Assembly (NCBI RefSeq): GCF_963678975.1
Contig: NC_089275.1
Span: forward strand, 23,001,977 to 23,065,976
DNA from: Dysidea avara
Taxonomy: Eukaryota; Porifera; Demospongiae; Dictyoceratida; Dysideidae
Length of the DNA: 64,000 nt
Reading direction: 5' to 3'
The notes under the pieces are model-generated. The model made no database searches. It was not told where the DNA came from and saw only the letters and a program-made list of their open reading frames with translations. This document shows positions 1-12,171 of the stretch, one piece after another. Each line of letters opens with the position of its first letter. Positions within the stretch are counted from its first letter, which is position 1. The position numbers were made by a program, and so were the translations under genes.

Positions 1-921
1 CAATACTTATGATTATTTTTATGGCAGATTTTCTCTTGTCTTTTGCTTATCTGTGGGCTGTGTATTTAGTATGGAAGCAATTAAACATCATGATCAGACC
101 ACTTGCTATTGTTTGTAACATCTATGATTAATAGTTGTGATGGTTTTTACAGTTATACTCGGAATAAAATAGTGAGAATCACAGCATTGTGTACGAACCT
201 ACTGTACCTCTGATACGTTTCCATTTGAGTGACAATGCTTACTGTGCAGGTGCCACATTAGGGAGTGTAGAGTGGTTTACTGATATGTATAGTTCAAAAA
301 CATTTTTATTACTGTACCAGCTCCATTATGATTATTCACTGCATTGTGGTATTCAAGACCATTCACAATCTTCTAAACATCTATAAAGTATTACAGTGAC
401 TCTAGAAAAAGTAATTGGTTTTGAACCCATGCATGACATAAAAAGTAGTGTAAGAACATATGACAAAGTCATGACTCAAAGCTATTAAACCCCACTTTAG
501 CAAAGTTAATATAGTAGTTAACCAATAGTTCATACTGCTAAGTTATTGGCATCTGTGCACTGCACCATTACTTGGTGAATATCCAATCAGTTTTAGTAGA
601 ATGACTGACAATCATGATGGCTGACAATTACATGCCATACTGACATAACATGTTTGTGCTTCATAGATATGCATCATGTTTGATTGCCACCTATCCTGTA
701 CTATAGCTATCCCTGGGTGTGTCTAGAATCTATGCCTGTGCATATAACGTTGTCCATGTGGTGGCAACCCTATTGCTCTATATGTACAGTATAGCATCTC
801 CTAGTTGCCTGTAGTGTCTTCAATTGCTGCTGCTTTTATATGGTGGTATTTTATTGGGTCTAAAATTTTGGCTATAACAAGTAGTTTGAATCATTTAACA
901 TATTGTTTTGTATCATCATAG
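1..921 (+). other. Intron 1 (part) of transporter copy A
   Basis: AT-rich sequence before the acceptor at 921. No coding exon with good splice sites and no recognisable repeat is seen. Confidence 0.5.
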
Positions 922-1093
922 GCCTGTACTCAGTTGTCGGACCAGTTTATGTCTCAGAGATGTCACCTAGTCACATCAGAGGAAAATTAGGACTGGCAAA
1001 CTATGTTCTGACTGGTGGAGGTCTAGCCTGTGGAGCTGTTGCTAATGGACTGTTCAGCATTGACACACAGCATGCTTATACGTTTGGATGGAG
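922..1093 (+). CDS. Transporter copy A, exon 2
   Basis: 172-nt exon after acceptor ...ATCATAG, incoming phase 1, outgoing phase 2. It encodes TM4-TM5 with the motif GPVYVSEMSPSHIRGKLG. It aligns end to end with 54227-54398. Confidence 0.85.
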
Positions 1094-4000
1094 GTTTGAT
1101 TATATTATATTACAATAACATTATAAGGATGGAGTGTACGATAATGGGAGTAGAATACTGAGTACAGACATCAAGGAATTATGTGTATCAAACTGTTCAA
1201 AGCATTCATACAGATTGAGTATGAAAAGTAGAATGGCATATTAATCTGAAACCATTAGTATAATTATATAACTGGCGTCACTTAGAGTAATCATGAAGCC
1301 ATCTGTCTGTCTTTGTTCTGTCCATATTACACCCTTATCTTGCCAGAATCAGTCAGATAGTATATGTTCTAAAGGGGCTTGTGGTTGATGACATATGTTG
1401 AAGCACTTTTCATTTAAACTATGGCTCTTGCAGACTCCTCAAATAGAAAGTAAACTGAGACAAAAAGTTAATTGTATTTATTCCACTCATGCCTTAACTG
1501 TTTGGTTGTGATAGTTCTTTTGGTGTGTCTACTAATGGTGGAAGTCAGTGAGTGACAATTGCGGGACACTGAGTTTAGATAAAAATTTTCACCTATACTC
1601 TACTTTTCCACACAAAGTCTGAATGTTATGTGTGGTTTAGAGGACTACGATGAATTCTACATGCTTGAAAATTTGAGAGCTATACTGTATTGGAAGTGAT
1701 ACAAAAAAAAAACAATTTAAGATATATTTAACAATATAGGTGTTAATGATTTATAGTAAGCAGGAGGGTTATACAATACCAGTAGTAGGATATATATAGG
1801 TAAGGCCAACATTTGTTAATTCATTGTTTCCCATCACCTGCCTGCATACCACTTTGTGTGTAATTATTATTATTATTGTAATTAAGATTTAAAATTATTT
1901 AGAAATATGAATTATTTCTACGATCAAGATGCTCTAATAGAGCAGTAAGCAACTCTAATATAACACTCAGCTATCCTACTAAAGTGATTATTTATTTCCT
2001 GGAAGGCATTCAAGCTCCTCTAAAAGTGTTATTTTGTTACTAAATTTCTTGGAAAGTGCTTTGTTGCACTTATGAAAAGCTTACAATCCTTTGAAACATC
2101 TATCCTGTTGTTTGAAACTAATTCACTGGTGGACAGTGTATTGTCATTTTGAAGGCTCACCAAAATAATGAAATTTTAGTTATTAATAATAATTGCCTGC
2201 CCTCACTACTGAATTGCTCTCATGGTGACGGGAAACAAGGAATCATATTATATTGGCCTAAGTAGATCTGCACATAATAGGCTGGAGTGCTATGCCAGCA
2301 TAATGCTAGCATATTAGATGGATATATTTCAAACCATGAAGCTAAATTCCATTGGTATTCCCTAATAGAGCAGTCAGTGGAAACCTCTCTAATAGAAAGT
2401 TACTTTGTAGTGAAATACTCTAATAGAGTATTCACTGAATAAAATGATCCAAGATAATTGTAAGAAATATTGCTAACCTAGGAGCATAATGGGAACACCT
2501 GAAGAGCATAATAGGTACAAATTTTGGGAAATTCCTGGAAGCATTTTGGACAAAATTTTGAGCATATTTGACTCAGGATAAATGAGATATGATATGCTTT
2601 ATGGCACTAATATTATCATGAGAAATGCACTAGCTGTATATGGGATAGAAGTGGTGCATAAACAATCACCCTAATATGCAGCTCTATATATTTCTCATGA
2701 TGTAGCAGTCAAAATAGGTTACACATGCAGCAGGTTTGCCACTGTAATTGAACAAGTGGTGTAACCATTTTATGCACTTGAGTGTCTAAGCTTTGGATAC
2801 TTTGTTTGAGTGTTGTATATCAACATTGATCTAACATCAAGTCTACTAGAGGAAAGTCATTAAAATGAGACTAAATTTGAGATTAGCAAACAAATGTCAA
2901 GTTGTGAATACAATTGTTATTAATGTGGTCTCAATGAGCACCTCTATGTTATTACATTTCAGATACATGCTTGGGTTAGGCATCATTCCTTCAATAGTGA
3001 TGTGTGTTTGTCTGTTGTTTTTGTTTGAAACTCCACGATGGTTGGTGTTTCATGGAAAAGTGGACAAAGCTCGGGAAGTGATGAGGAAGATTCGTAGTGA
3101 TGATGTGGTAGAGGAAGAACTAGGTGATATTGTAAATGATTACGAGTTGACTTCTAAAAATGTTTTAGGTATGAATGGAAGCATACTACATGTTATATTC
3201 CGTTTCATTATGCATGAGCTTAGGATATGATTATGTAGCACTTGGAGATAAATTGTAATGATGAAGTTGAATTAGTTTTCCTAGTTGATATTATTTGTAA
3301 TGTACATTACTACCTCCATAAATAATAGTTTACTGATGATCCTTAAACTCGCAATATGCTATATAAAGGCATGTGCCATGAGTGTTACTAATTTTTCTTT
3401 TAAAATAATTTTTGTATGCAGAATCCTTTTACATGAATTTTTGGTGCAATTATTTATGTAGCTGCTAGCCAATTTGAAAGTTTCCTAGCATTAACTGTGT
3501 GGTCTGCTGCCTTTAGTACTGTAGTTATTACAACTCTTATGCCATTCTTTGTATTGAATGACTACAGTACACCTTATTCAAAGTACAATGGAACTTTGGT
3601 TCTGTTAGAACAGTTATTTCCAATTTCAAGGGTATAAATAAATGTGGGCCAGACAACTGAGGGTCTCCTGTATATTAGAACAAGAATAAACATGCACTTT
3701 TGCATGCTAGATGACCAAGTGTACTTGACGAACAATCATTTTGGTGTTCAGCTAACCAGAATTCCTGATAGCTGATATACAGAAAACTAAGGTCCCTTGC
3801 ACTGTGTTGTTTAAGTAAGTTTAAAAGCAAACTTGGTTACATGGTTTTGTGTAATCATTATCAGTTAATTCTTACAGGTACAATCCAGTTCATCAAGAAA
3901 GTCCTCCATGACAGGATATTGCTTTACACAATGTTCATCGGTAGTGGTATTCAGATCTTTCAGGTGTTCAGTGGCAATGCTGTAGTCATATTGTATAGTT

Positions 4001-4884
4001 CTAGTATTCTGAAGACAGTTGGATTTAACCTTACAGAAGCTATTTGGTTTTCAACAGTACCTACTACTGTTAACTTAATTATGAAAGCAACAAGTGCTTT
4101 TCTAGTAGAAAAAACTGGTCGTAGAAAACTGTACATTGCATCAGGTATATGTGTTATAATAAGTCTTGGTCTTTTAGCAACTTCCTTCTACCTCGGCAAC
4201 AACAGTAGTCCTTCTGCTGTACCTTTGCAAGAAGGTGGAAGATGTGCTTATAAAAAGTGTGGAAGTTGTGTGACAAATTCTCATTGTGGTTTTTGTACTG
4301 TGAAAATTGATGGAGAATATTTGTATGGTACTTGTAGTGAAGGTAGTAAAGATCATGCTGATGTTAGGGCGAATAACAGTCAGTGTGTTACATGGAATGA
4401 AACTGTATGGACTAATGAAACATCTAACATCACATCAGAATGGTACTTTGATCATTGTCCTGATAATAAATTTGCAATATTCTCACTGGTGGCCATGTTT
4501 CTGTTAGTGGCATCTGCAGCTTCAGGAACTGTTTCACTTCCCTGGATAATAAACTCTGAAATATATCCTACGTGGGCAAGGGGACCAGCGGTGTCTTTAG
4601 CTTCAATTTTGAGCTGGCTGTCTAACTTACTGTTGGCATTAACATTTTTATCCCTTGTTGATGCATTGGGATTACCCCTTGTTGTAATAATAGTTTATGG
4701 AGCAGTGACGGTTATCAATGTTGTGTTTTCCTTCTTTTTACTCCCTGAAACAAGTAAACAATCACTAGAGAAGATTGAAGGCTTATTTTCAAGACCATAC
4801 TTTCTCACATGGTGTAATGATCATGGTTATACCAAACCCAAAAGTATGTATTCTACTGTTGAAATGGAAGAACAGACTCATTAA
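922..4884 (+). CDS. HMIT/SLC2A13-like sugar transporter, copy A (3' three exons; first exon outside the window)
   Basis: Major-facilitator transporter of the GLUT/HMIT type, expected to move inositol or a sugar across a membrane. Coding exons are 922-1093, 2963-3168 and 3878-4884 (172, 206 and 1007 nt), joined in phases 1, 2 and 1, giving about 461 C-terminal residues. Visible family marks: GPVYVSEMSPSHIRGKLG after TM4, FETPRW, VEKTGRRK, PWIINSEIYP and a C-terminal LPETSKQ. An extracellular cysteine-rich loop (CxxxxCGSC...CGFC) with several N-glycosylation sequons matches the HMIT-specific loop between TM9 and TM10. Intron positions and both short exon lengths equal those of copy B at 50102-57896, so the two are duplicates. 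The donor after 1093 (GTTTGA) is weak. The substrate motif usually QQLSGxN reads QVFSGNA. The first exon, homologous to 50102-50564, must lie upstream of base 1. Confidence 0.9.
1094..2962 (+). other. Intron 2 of transporter copy A, with repeat remnants
   Basis: Holds copies of the CTCTAATAGAG module near 1932, 2363, 2386 and 2421, and at about 2265-2530 a diverged partial copy of the element at 59029-59415 (shared TGCTATGCCAGCATAATG and the following sequence). No coding signal. Confidence 0.6.
2963..3168 (+). CDS. Transporter copy A, exon 3
   Basis: 206-nt exon between acceptor ACATTTCAG and donor GTATGA. It encodes TM6 with FETPRW and the start of the central cytoplasmic loop. Same length and phases as 54535-54740. 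Confidence 0.87.
3169..3877 (+). other. Intron 3 of transporter copy A
   Basis: About 0.7 kb of AT-rich intron. I see no repeat family or exon in it. Confidence 0.5.
3878..4884 (+). CDS. Transporter copy A, terminal exon
   Basis: 1007-nt last exon after acceptor TTCTTACAG, stop TAA at 4882-4884. It carries TM7-TM12, the cysteine-rich extracellular loop with five or more N-x-S/T sequons, and a hydrophilic tail ending EEQTH. No clear AATAAA is seen just downstream. Confidence 0.9.
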
Positions 4885-5150
4885 AATGTAATTTTGTTAT
4901 GTATAGTAATATGCGCTCATATTTATACTACTACAATAGAATTATATTATTTATTTATTTATATTAATTACACTGTTATGTGCAGCCTCAGTTTGATGAT
5001 CAACACATAACACTTTCTATGCTGTGTATCATAGAATATATAAAAGAGTTATTCTACTACAATATCAATTTGTTATGTACATGACAGATAATGATTGTTG
5101 CTGGATAAGCTCTTGGCATATGCGTAATGAGTTCCACAGACCAGTCTAAT

Positions 5151-5360
5151 TTATCTTGGAAAAAAAGACTTGCAGTGTTGGGTTATAGAGCAGATGTACG
5201 GAATCTTTGATTGTGGCCTCTGGTGGATAAGGGTATTAGTTACAATACTGAAACGAGATTGGTCAGCGGTTATTAGTTTTGTACACTGTCTTTGCACTTG
5301 TTGAAGTTGTTCAATGTCTTTCCTGGTATGAGGTAACCAGACTGGGCTGGCATACTTCAA
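5151..5360 (-). mobile_element. Non-LTR retrotransposon reverse-transcriptase fragment
   Basis: The minus-strand reading KYASPVWLPHTRKDIEQLQ followed by VQRQCTKLI is the familiar C-terminal end of CR1/Jockey-type LINE reverse transcriptases (LEYASPVW...HT..I..LE.VQRR..K.I). Only about 70 residues remain open, and upstream sequence to about 5520 carries diverged traces in shifted frames, so this is a dead fragment. Clade assignment is tentative. Confidence 0.6.
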
Positions 5361-5954
5361 TATTGGTTATAACATAGGAGAGACAGGATTTCGAGTTTCT
5401 TTGTAAGAATATACTTTCACAAAATAGCATCTCCATCAAGGAAGTATCATTAACAAAGTTACTAAGTATCAGGGTAATCATTACAAGTGATCTATTTTGG
5501 GGTACCCATATTAAGGCTTTAACAGTTCATTGTGTAGTTGTAGATAGATAGTAGGTTGCCAAATAGCTATGAGTGGGTTTTATAATGAATTGGCAAATTG
5601 GATGGAAGCCATGTTGCTGATCACGAAGTACATAATAATGAGAGTAAAGAAGGGAGTAGACTATAGTTAATTGCTCCATGATCTTGCAGCTGATACTAGT
5701 GAGAGATATCAGTCGGTAGTATCAATGTACCACACATTTCTTCGGTTGTGCAAATGAGGTGACGAGAAGCTGGCTACTAGTACTGCTGCTGAAATATTAG
5801 CCGATACGTACCTGCCATTGTCACCTGTTGTAAACAACATTTCATTTATTATCTGATAACCGGACCTAGACAAAAAGTGACCCAAATGACCTGAATAATC
5901 CAGATAACCTGAACTCTGTTACTTCTGGCCATTGGAATCACTAAGAGGTACCTT

Positions 5955-6400
5955 CAATGGCAGATCCAGGATGGGGCATTTTCCTCCCCCCCTAACCTTG
6001 TCAAGGAGCCATACTTCTGGCTAAAATATTAAACTTTATGTCAGGCCAAGATCAGCTTACAAAACTCGCAAAAATACGCACATTTTACTAGCATTTATTA
6101 CAAATTCACCTGAAACCAAAGGTATGAAAGTGTCACCCAGCACCTTCTGTACGTACTAAGCACCTCTAAAATAATTATTGTGTTGATGTTGCTTAAGACA
6201 TTCAGGGCCTTTTAAACAGCTTTTAAGATTTCACAACCATCTGTAAAGGACAAAATGGTAAAAATCAACAGCGAGATACTAATAATATTATTTGCTGCTT
6301 CAAAAATGCAGCAACTAACAAGATAATCTGGCTCTCCTCAATAACCTACAACTTGGCCTGTTTGTGCCCCTCCCCTAGCCAGGTCCTGGATCCGCCCCTG
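5955..6400. mobile_element. Non-autonomous element, CAGGGGCGGATCC-type ends, 5-bp TSD
   Basis: Starts CAATGGCAGATCCAGG and ends CCTGGATCCGCCCCTG, which are inverted repeats of each other. It is flanked by a perfect 5-bp direct repeat ACCTT (5950-5954 and 6401-6405). No protein is encoded. Same family as 10233-12486, 40375-40673, 47952-48462 and 49232-49552. Confidence 0.8.
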
Positions 6401-7244
6401 ACCTTCTTCAGCAAAGTGTGAAAATGGACAATAACTAAGAAGCTCTGTGTTAACATAATAGACACATGTACAGAAACTACTAACACAGAGCTTCACCAAA
6501 CGTTTTCATCATGTGCCTATATAGGCCCAAGTTCTGTGAGGGTGCACCTTTTGGAAAACAATAATTACAGTGTATAATTAAGCTAGTAGCCTTTTCTAGG
6601 GCTAAAAAATCAAATAAATGAAAAAATCAACCTTTGTAGTTTCTCCTCCAACTCTGGGTGATCAATCCTACCCAAACCTGCATCAAAACCATTAGCTAAT
6701 AATATGGGGATTCCTCAACATGGTTCCTACAGAATATAAAATTTTGACGGACACAGCTTTAAAGGAAACAAAGTTTCTTTGTATGCTCATAATTATGTGA
6801 TGTTTATACCTGCATCTTCAATAAAATACTCATGATCTATATGTGCCATTTCTGAATCAATAGCAAAACTTTACACACTTGTGTAAGAGCCAGTTAACAT
6901 CTCATATATAGTACATGCCTTTATAGCATATTATAAACAGTGACTAGCAATAGCAGCTCAAGTTATCAAAAATATGTAGCCACCGTCTCATATTAGCCGG
7001 GGACACTAAGGTTGCATGGGATATTAAAGGTAAGTCACTTACCTTTAATATCCCAAATGGAAGGCATTTCGGTGCTCTGCCAAACACACTGTTTAAAACT
7101 AGACCATTGCCATTGGTAGGTTCCATCATAGATAGTAGGATAGTATGGCTCCATCCCCTGAGTTACAAGTTAATCTAAAAGGGGTCGATATTTTAGTTTC
7201 ACAAGAGTTCCACACAGGAAAAGTTACAATAGAATAATACACAT

Positions 7245-7381
7245 GATTCTACAATAGGTTTAGTTTCTGTGTAAAATTAATGCCAAATTGAACAGACCAT
7301 AGTAACAATGCATAACTCTTGTTGCCATAGTCTGTTCAATTCAGCATTAATTCTACAGAGCAATAAACCTATTGTAGAATC
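7245..7381. repeat. Long hairpin (137 bp inverted repeat)
   Basis: GATTCTACAATAGGTTTA at the left end is the reverse complement of the right end, and pairing continues inward through ...GAACAGACCATAG to a small loop near 7310. Probably a foldback MITE core. Confidence 0.8.
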
Positions 7382-8850
7382 TAATAGCAGTGTAGCAATT
7401 AAGATGACTGGAAGTGTATAACTAGACCACCAACAGTTGACAATTTGTGACCGGATTTCATATAACAAGGCTTCCACACACACAAAATCAAACTTACGAT
7501 TTTACCAGAAATGGATTGCTGGTCTAATACACTATCATATTTCACACTGTACTTCCTTCAGCACTGGCAAGTCTGGTTTCTGTAGCAGCTTTCTTCCGAC
7601 CCTGTCAAAGCCACAAGTGGGAGATTGGCGCCATTAAATGGCCATGGCTTTGTGATAATGGTGTGTAGTGAGCTGGGACTTCACAGAGAGCTCGCCAATA
7701 GTGTTCACAGTCAATTTGGAGTAATTTGAGGGCCATGGAGAGCCCAAACTTGGCCTCTGGATTCCAATCGTCTTCTTACTTCATTTTATACCCCTATATT
7801 AAGACCACTGTCCACCCCCACCCTCCCACCCTATTACTACCACCTGTGATATTATTACCCGCTCGAAAAAAGCTGCCAAAAACAGGGCAAATTTTGGGTA
7901 TCAGAAATGTATACACCCACTCAGTGATAGCTAGTAAACAGATGAATAATTGGTGCAAATGTTGTTTGCATAGCTGTAGGCACTGGGAAGTTATTACACA
8001 ATGATTCCTTAAAATCGCCATATCTCCTAACAAAGCTTTGTGCGTCAAAACCTTGTTTTGTCAAATTCAGTCACATTTACCCCCAATAAACCTTTACAAT
8101 TAGCCAAGTCATTCAATTCAACTACCTTTTAACCCTTTTGTAGTGGCTAGCCTCTTAGTTTGGCCAGCGGCTTCTTCTGACACTGAGTACCGTCGCAGCT
8201 ATATAGACCCATAACGATGTTATTCCTAGCTACTATATGCTTGATTATAACTTACTTCTTTAGTCTGTAGTAGAGTGTCTATGAACTTTTTAGCCATAAG
8301 TTACAGAATTAGCGGCAGTCACTCAAACCTTCCTGCATGTACACGTTATGCTTTTCATGATGTATGCCACGCCCAAAAGGTGTGCATGTGATAGCGGTAT
8401 GATGGGTATGCATGTAACACGCACTAGACTCTATAAGGTGTGGTCCAGAGAAAATTGTTACGGCTTCAGATTTGACAATGATTTACGGGGGATTTCGGAG
8501 GGAAATGAGGGCAAAAGTATTTCAGTGGCGGTGGAGAAACGGAGGGGGGCTGCAGCCCCTGTCAAAAAGATTATGAAGGGGTTAGCCCCCTTAAAATTAT
8601 TATCTATAGCTGCCATTATTTAGAGCCTAGCTCAATAATTCGAGAAACTCTAATAGAGCAATCACAGTATTCAGGCTTTAGAGGAGCAGCGTAGCTAGCA
8701 AGCTACGTATGTATAATTATGAATAAGGCCAGTAGTTATGTCAGCAGGTAAGTATGGTAGTTATGTAGGTAGTTATGTCTGAAGAGGTCAGCAGGAAGTT
8801 ACCCTTTTTTTTGTCTTTGACTTACAACTAGGTCATGGCATCACCAAGCC
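7382..8850. other. Intergenic, low-complexity repeat remnants
   Basis: No gene seen. The open frames in this stretch lack any recognisable domain. A C/G-rich stretch near 8530-8600 resembles internal parts of the CAGGGGCGGATCC family, and a CTCTAATAGAG module sits at 8648. Confidence 0.4.
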
Positions 8851-8859
8851 CCCCTAAGT

Positions 8860-9795
8860 AAGGCCAGGCAAACTTGATTGGCTACTTGTTTTCTCCACGG
8901 ATCCACAAAAACTCTGATTTCTATGCAGACGGGAGGTCCAGCATCAGTTTTCATTAAAGAAAATATTTCAAATCAAGCTGTTTGTTACTGTAAAGGTTGG
9001 CTAAATAAAGCCTTTTAAGAACTATTACGTTTCGGGTGCAAGTGACATTTGCTGTACCGTAAAATGATAGCCTAACCTGCAATTCCATACCAAATAAACA
9101 AAAAATAATCCAGACCCCTTTCGATTTTCATGAAATTTGGCACAAACATGGACCCTATCAAGAAACTTTCTGTCTTTCTCACACCAAAATTTGGCTTATT
9201 TTATTGGTCTCCCTAGCTTTAGGCTCCGGCCTATTATGCCCAAAATTTTACCTATTATGCTTTTGAGCATTGCTCAAAAATTAAGCCTATTATGCTCAAA
9301 ATTATGCTTTCAAAATCAAGATTATGCTCTAGAACTGACTGTTTTATTAAAGTATATCAGCCTTTCCTGACTGCTGTATTAGAGTAAGTGACTGCTCTAT
9401 TAGAGTATCTCTATCTTATTTCTGCAAAGTGTGAATAACCAACAAAGAAATGGTTTAATAAGTTATATCACGTATTTTTAAATATGAAATGCACTAATAA
9501 GACTATTGGCAGTGAATATTTGCTTTCTTTCAGGCGGGCATATTGCGCATTTTAATTAAATTTTTGAATATCGTCCTATTATGCTGGCATTATGCTTGAT
9601 GCTTTTGGTCACCTATTATGCTTTAAATTATGCCGGCATAATCGGCCGGTGCCTACCTAGCTTTAAGTTATGACCACTCAAAGTTTCTGTTGAAAATTTT
9701 ATTTTACTTACACTTCTTCAATAAAATGGCCATAACTTTGCTTGTGATTGACGTAGATAATTCTGGTTTAGATTTTGAAATCCTTATTAAATTCA
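8860..9795 (+). repeat. Left arm of a large inverted repeat (interrupted)
   Basis: Segments 8860-8900, 9112-9219 and 9656-9795 are inverted copies of sequence at about 12660-13050 (for example GACCACTCAAAGTTTCTGTT and ACATGGACCCTATCAAGAAA). The arm is split by the insertion at 9220-9655. Confidence 0.75.
9220..9655. mobile_element. hAT-like non-autonomous element, 436 bp, with 8-bp TSD
   Basis: Begins TAGGCTCCGGCCTATTATGC and ends with the inverse of TAGGCACCGGCCGATTATGC. The flanking direct repeat CCTAGCTT (9212-9219 and 9656-9663) is 8 bp, the size typical of hAT transposons. The interrupted sequence has an uninterrupted relative in this window near 12805-12835 (minus strand), which gives the empty site. 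Internal CTCTAATAGAG modules occur near 9381-9405. Confidence 0.85.
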
Positions 9796-12042
9796 ACTAT
9801 ATAATATATATAGCCACCTGCATATTAAGGCCAAACATTTTTGGCAATGACTGGCTTAGACATGCAGTTTCCACTGTAGCTATATTTGTGTATCAAAATA
9901 TCTGCATACTTGCATATTGACAATCAGTATTAAATGCTACATGATATAATAGTAGCAGTTACTATAGCTAGTGAAAATGTCATCAAGTTCAATATTTCAC
10001 TACCTAGACTTGGCATCATAATCAGGAGCAATATATACAAGATTGATAAGGGGTAAATTACTTCCAGTAATTGTCACCATTTAAGTAAGCTTTTACTGGA
10101 GTTTCTGACAAAATATGAACAAATTGCTTACTTATGAACCAACAACGTATAAAATGATTGTGACATAGTATTATATAAAGCTACTTGCAATTGGTACTGT
10201 ATCTTTGCATACCTGAACCATACAAACAGCAGCAGGGGTGGATACAGGGGAGGGGGGCTTTGGGGCTGAAGTCTCCCCCCCCTCCCCTTTCACTTTTAGG
10301 CTTCACTTTTAGGCTTTACTTGATCAATATGCTGAGGATTATAATGTAAAATTGTCTTAGCTTAATTATATGATCATTAATGATACAAATACTCATAAAC
10401 CCACCTTATAAACATCTTTCCATGACATTATCACTGGATTTCTGTTAAAGGTTATGCAACAAGGACCTGGATCAGCATTAATTTGGAGGTGTACAAGATC
10501 GAGATACTCTAATAGAGCAGTCACCTAACTACTCTAATAGAACATTCAGCAGATACATAATAGTTGGTTCTGCTATGGAATTTATCCATATCTATACATA
10601 CAATGAAGTGCATTGGTCTGCTTGATTCATCTACTTGTGTAGTTATTATGTATGGCAATAATTACACAATATCCATTGAAAATGCTGTCCTGTATCATTC
10701 AAATTTCAAAATTTTCCACTTTTGACATTATTGTTCTATCATACACCTATTGTTGTGCAATTGCAGGAGGGTGCATCATGTACTTGGTTGTCTGAACCTA
10801 CCCAAACCTTTTCGTTAACAAATGTGACCCGGAGGGAAATTGAGTTGGTCAGGCTATTGACTATAATGTGCTGAATTTGCTACTATATACATACCAATGA
10901 GAGATGAGTTGCTGTACAGTGTGCTTCATTCTGCAAAGTACGAAGTATGAGCATTCTAGGGGGATTGGGAGCATGCTCCCACAGAAAAGTTTTGAAAATT
11001 AGACACTCAGATATGCAATTTTAGTGATATTTCACTGCTAGCTAGCTATATAAATATGCTGAAGCCTATCAGTTGTTCTTTAGACTTTCTATACTATGTG
11101 TAATAGGTAGGAAATTGTAGACCTGACATACAGGGGACACACTCACAGCATGAAACTTGTTGTATGGCTCGGCTAGTGTTCATTTAGTTATGTAACAATT
11201 ACAAGTTCAAGGGGGTCTGCATGGGGGTGCAACCCCCAGGAGTTACAGAATTTTTGCAATTTAAAGGCTTGAAAATGCCTTAAAATTGATGTTGAATTTT
11301 AAAGTAAAACTAGCAAGTTAAACTAGCTATCAACTTGCAACTATTCCCCCAAATTTCACAGGGAACCATGTAGCATGGCGGCAGCTATGGCTCCCTTATA
11401 CTAGTTATAGCTAGTCTATAATTAATTTGTTATTTGCGACAAGGCAGTTAGCTGTATACAGTGAATTCACGCAACTACAATAAAAGCGGCTACAAAAATG
11501 CAGTAAACTACTATACTGGTTTGTATGCAATGAAGTGAACGGATCATCACGTAAATATACTGGTGGACAGTCACGAGATCAATCAGTATTCGAAAATGGC
11601 ACGATGTGGGTGAGACTGAGAGTTTGCTCAGTATCTCGACAGGATGAGTGGGTAGTTGAAGAGGAGTGATTTCTACTCAAAATCTCATCCAGATGGCCAC
11701 CATGTAATGTAGCTATGGGTGTACAGCTTCTTGCTGCGAAATGAGTCACCTGGTTTGTCACTACCAGCCCTTCGCCAAGTAAAGAAATCAAGAGAGAGAC
11801 AAGCCAAGAAATGCTAATGATTATATTGTGATATAAGTGTGCTGGTTTAGAATCAAAGAAGGCACCTGCTGTACATGTGATAAATGCCAACTATCAGCAC
11901 ACGTGATACTGTACATAGAACCCACAATCATTTCTGTACAAAACGATATGAATGCTATGCTGTAGACTATAGGGCTCAAAGTCTCTGGTATGAGTTTGAG
12001 TCTCATATTCTCCATTAGCAGAATCTCGATTTGGCTAATTAC

Positions 12043-12099
12043 ATGAATGGCAAATTCTATTCAATTCTATTGAAGAATTGAATAGAATTTACCATTCAT
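12043..12099. repeat. 57-nt near-perfect hairpin just upstream of a tRNA-like sequence
   Basis: ATGAATGG...CCATTCAT with about 26 paired bases around the loop ATTGA and one mismatch. It ends two bases before the tRNA-like sequence at 12101. Confidence 0.85.
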
Positions 12100-12100
12100 C

Positions 12101-12171
12101 GGTAGAGTCGACTAATGGTAGGTCATTAGAGTCATTGTCTAAAGGTGCAAGTTTGAATCTTGCCTCTACTA
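12101..12171 (+). tRNA. tRNA-like sequence, anticodon CAT (probably a pseudogene or tRNA-derived)
   Basis: 71 nt fold as a full cloverleaf: acceptor GGTAGAG/CTCTACT (one G-T pair), D stem GACT/GGTC with GG in the loop, anticodon stem TTAGA/TCTAA with loop GTCATTG, T stem GCAAG/CTTGC, discriminator A. The T loop is TTTGAAT, so the usual C56 is lost, and position 37 is T rather than a purine. Both argue for a degenerate copy. It lies inside the 10233-12486 element. CAT would read methionine. Confidence 0.4.

Noticed and set aside
8348..8623. 91-codon plus-strand open frame
   Set aside because: Low-complexity, repeat-derived sequence with no domain or splice context.
11579..12015. Two overlapping minus-strand open frames with hydrophobic stretches
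   Set aside because: No domain, frame changes between them, and they lie inside a mobile element; no splice sites join them convincingly.
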